Assembly: GCA_964653595.1 (NCBI GenBank)
Contig: CAZZHH010000024.1
Coordinates: 1-47,758, forward strand
Origin: JBAXTE01 sp964653595
Lineage (GTDB): Bacteria; Bacteroidota; Bacteroidia; Bacteroidales; WCHB1-69
DNA: 47,758 nucleotides
Reading direction: 5' to 3'
Part shown: piece after piece, positions 47,520 through 47,758 of the stretch
Layout: each line of letters begins with the position of its first letter
Numbering within the stretch: the first letter of the stretch is position 1
Notes under the pieces: model-generated
Told to the model about the DNA's origin: nothing
What the model saw: only the letters and a program-made list of their open reading frames with translations
Database searches by the model: none
Translations under genes and position numbers: made by a program

Positions 47520-47758
47520 TTATACAATTCCTTGAGCCATCATCGCCTCTGCAACTTTCATGAAACCAGCAATGTTAGCACCTTTAACATAATCAGTATA
47601 TCCATTAGATGTGCCATATTTTACACATGCGCTGTGGATATTAACCATGATAGTGTGAAGTTTTTCGTCTACTTCTTCTTTAGTCCAGTTGAATCTTAGA
47701 CTGTTTTGTGACATTTCTAAACCAGAAGTAGCAACACCACCAGCATTAGCAGCCTTAC
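47520..47758 (-). CDS. gdhA: NADP-type glutamate dehydrogenase, C-terminal part (partial)
   Basis: Only the last about 79 codons are in the window; the gene continues past the right edge. The visible end reads KAANAGGVATSGLEMSQNSL, then the helical W-T-K-E-E-V-D and YVKGANIAGFMKVAEAMMAQ segment, which matches hexameric GdhA (family 1, the SGLEMSQN motif near the C terminus). It interconverts glutamate with 2-oxoglutarate and ammonia, using NADP in most members. The internal ATG at 47714 is not the gene start. Confidence 0.95.
   Translation of the reverse strand, partial: KAANAGGVATSGLEMSQNSLRFNWTKEEVDEKLHTIMVNIHSACVKYGTSNGYTDYVKGANIAGFMKVAEAMMAQGIV

Overview
The window is an AT-rich stretch of a Bacteroidota chromosome. 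Several markers point there. Two proteins carry type IX secretion C-terminal sorting domains. There is a complete MoxR/Bat (aerotolerance) operon, together with DUF4295, DUF3078, DUF5686 and DUF4159 family proteins, many SusE/Omp-like lipoproteins, and promoters of the Bacteroidota type (TTTG, about 19-21 nt, TAnnTTTG). Shine-Dalgarno sequences are mostly not evident, as is usual in this phylum. I cannot fix the genus; Flavobacteriales or a related free-living order is plausible. No tRNA, rRNA, CRISPR array, phage module or intact insertion sequence was seen.

Layout. 1-2154: end of a DUF5686-type protein, a secreted serine hydrolase, and the ribosomal protein bL33/DUF4295 pair. 2310-5556: ftsY, ispH, recF and a DUF721 (DciA-like) gene, a tight housekeeping run. 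5550-9366: an outer-membrane-like protein, a 43-residue lipoprotein missed by length cut-offs, ung, an Omp85-like barrel protein and an alanine-rich lipoprotein. 10013-18000: a DUF5011 lipoprotein, an LtaS-type sulfatase, a lipid kinase, a SUI1 protein, a T9SS cargo protein, a family 2 glycosyltransferase and PepD. 18074-22769: a TPR/PD40 protein, pabB-pabC, HU and a TrmH-type methyltransferase.

22998-31405 is an eight-gene Bat operon: moxR, DUF58, a membrane protein with a periplasmic beta-type domain, batA, batB, batC (with a 21-residue glutamine run), batD and batE. The MoxR ATPase, the DUF58 protein and the two von Willebrand factor A membrane proteins form the presumed envelope chaperone or stress complex; BatC and BatE add TPRs and BatD a large periplasmic module.

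31406-36430: a lipoprotein, two gene-poor intergenic regions with several hairpins, a DUF4159 protein, a DPP11-like S46 dipeptidyl peptidase, a MORN-type protein and a VOC protein. 36436-42265 (minus strand): DUF3078 protein, rsmE, a degenerate inverted-repeat element, DUF190 plus CrcB (fluoride export) and a 983-residue T9SS cargo with three Ig-like repeats. 42489-43392: a frameshifted outer-membrane protein. 43534-47758 (minus strand): an ArsB/NhaD/SLC13 permease, rny, a 6S RNA, zapA, a coiled-coil partner and the 3' end of gdhA.

Most of the window is ordinary core genome. I did not find a convincing new multi-gene system. The items most worth a second look are the hairpin-rich intergenic region at 32216-32393, the 6S RNA and its unusual promoter, promoters nested in terminators with possible leaderless starts, the frameshifted barrel protein and the 100-bp inverted-repeat element.
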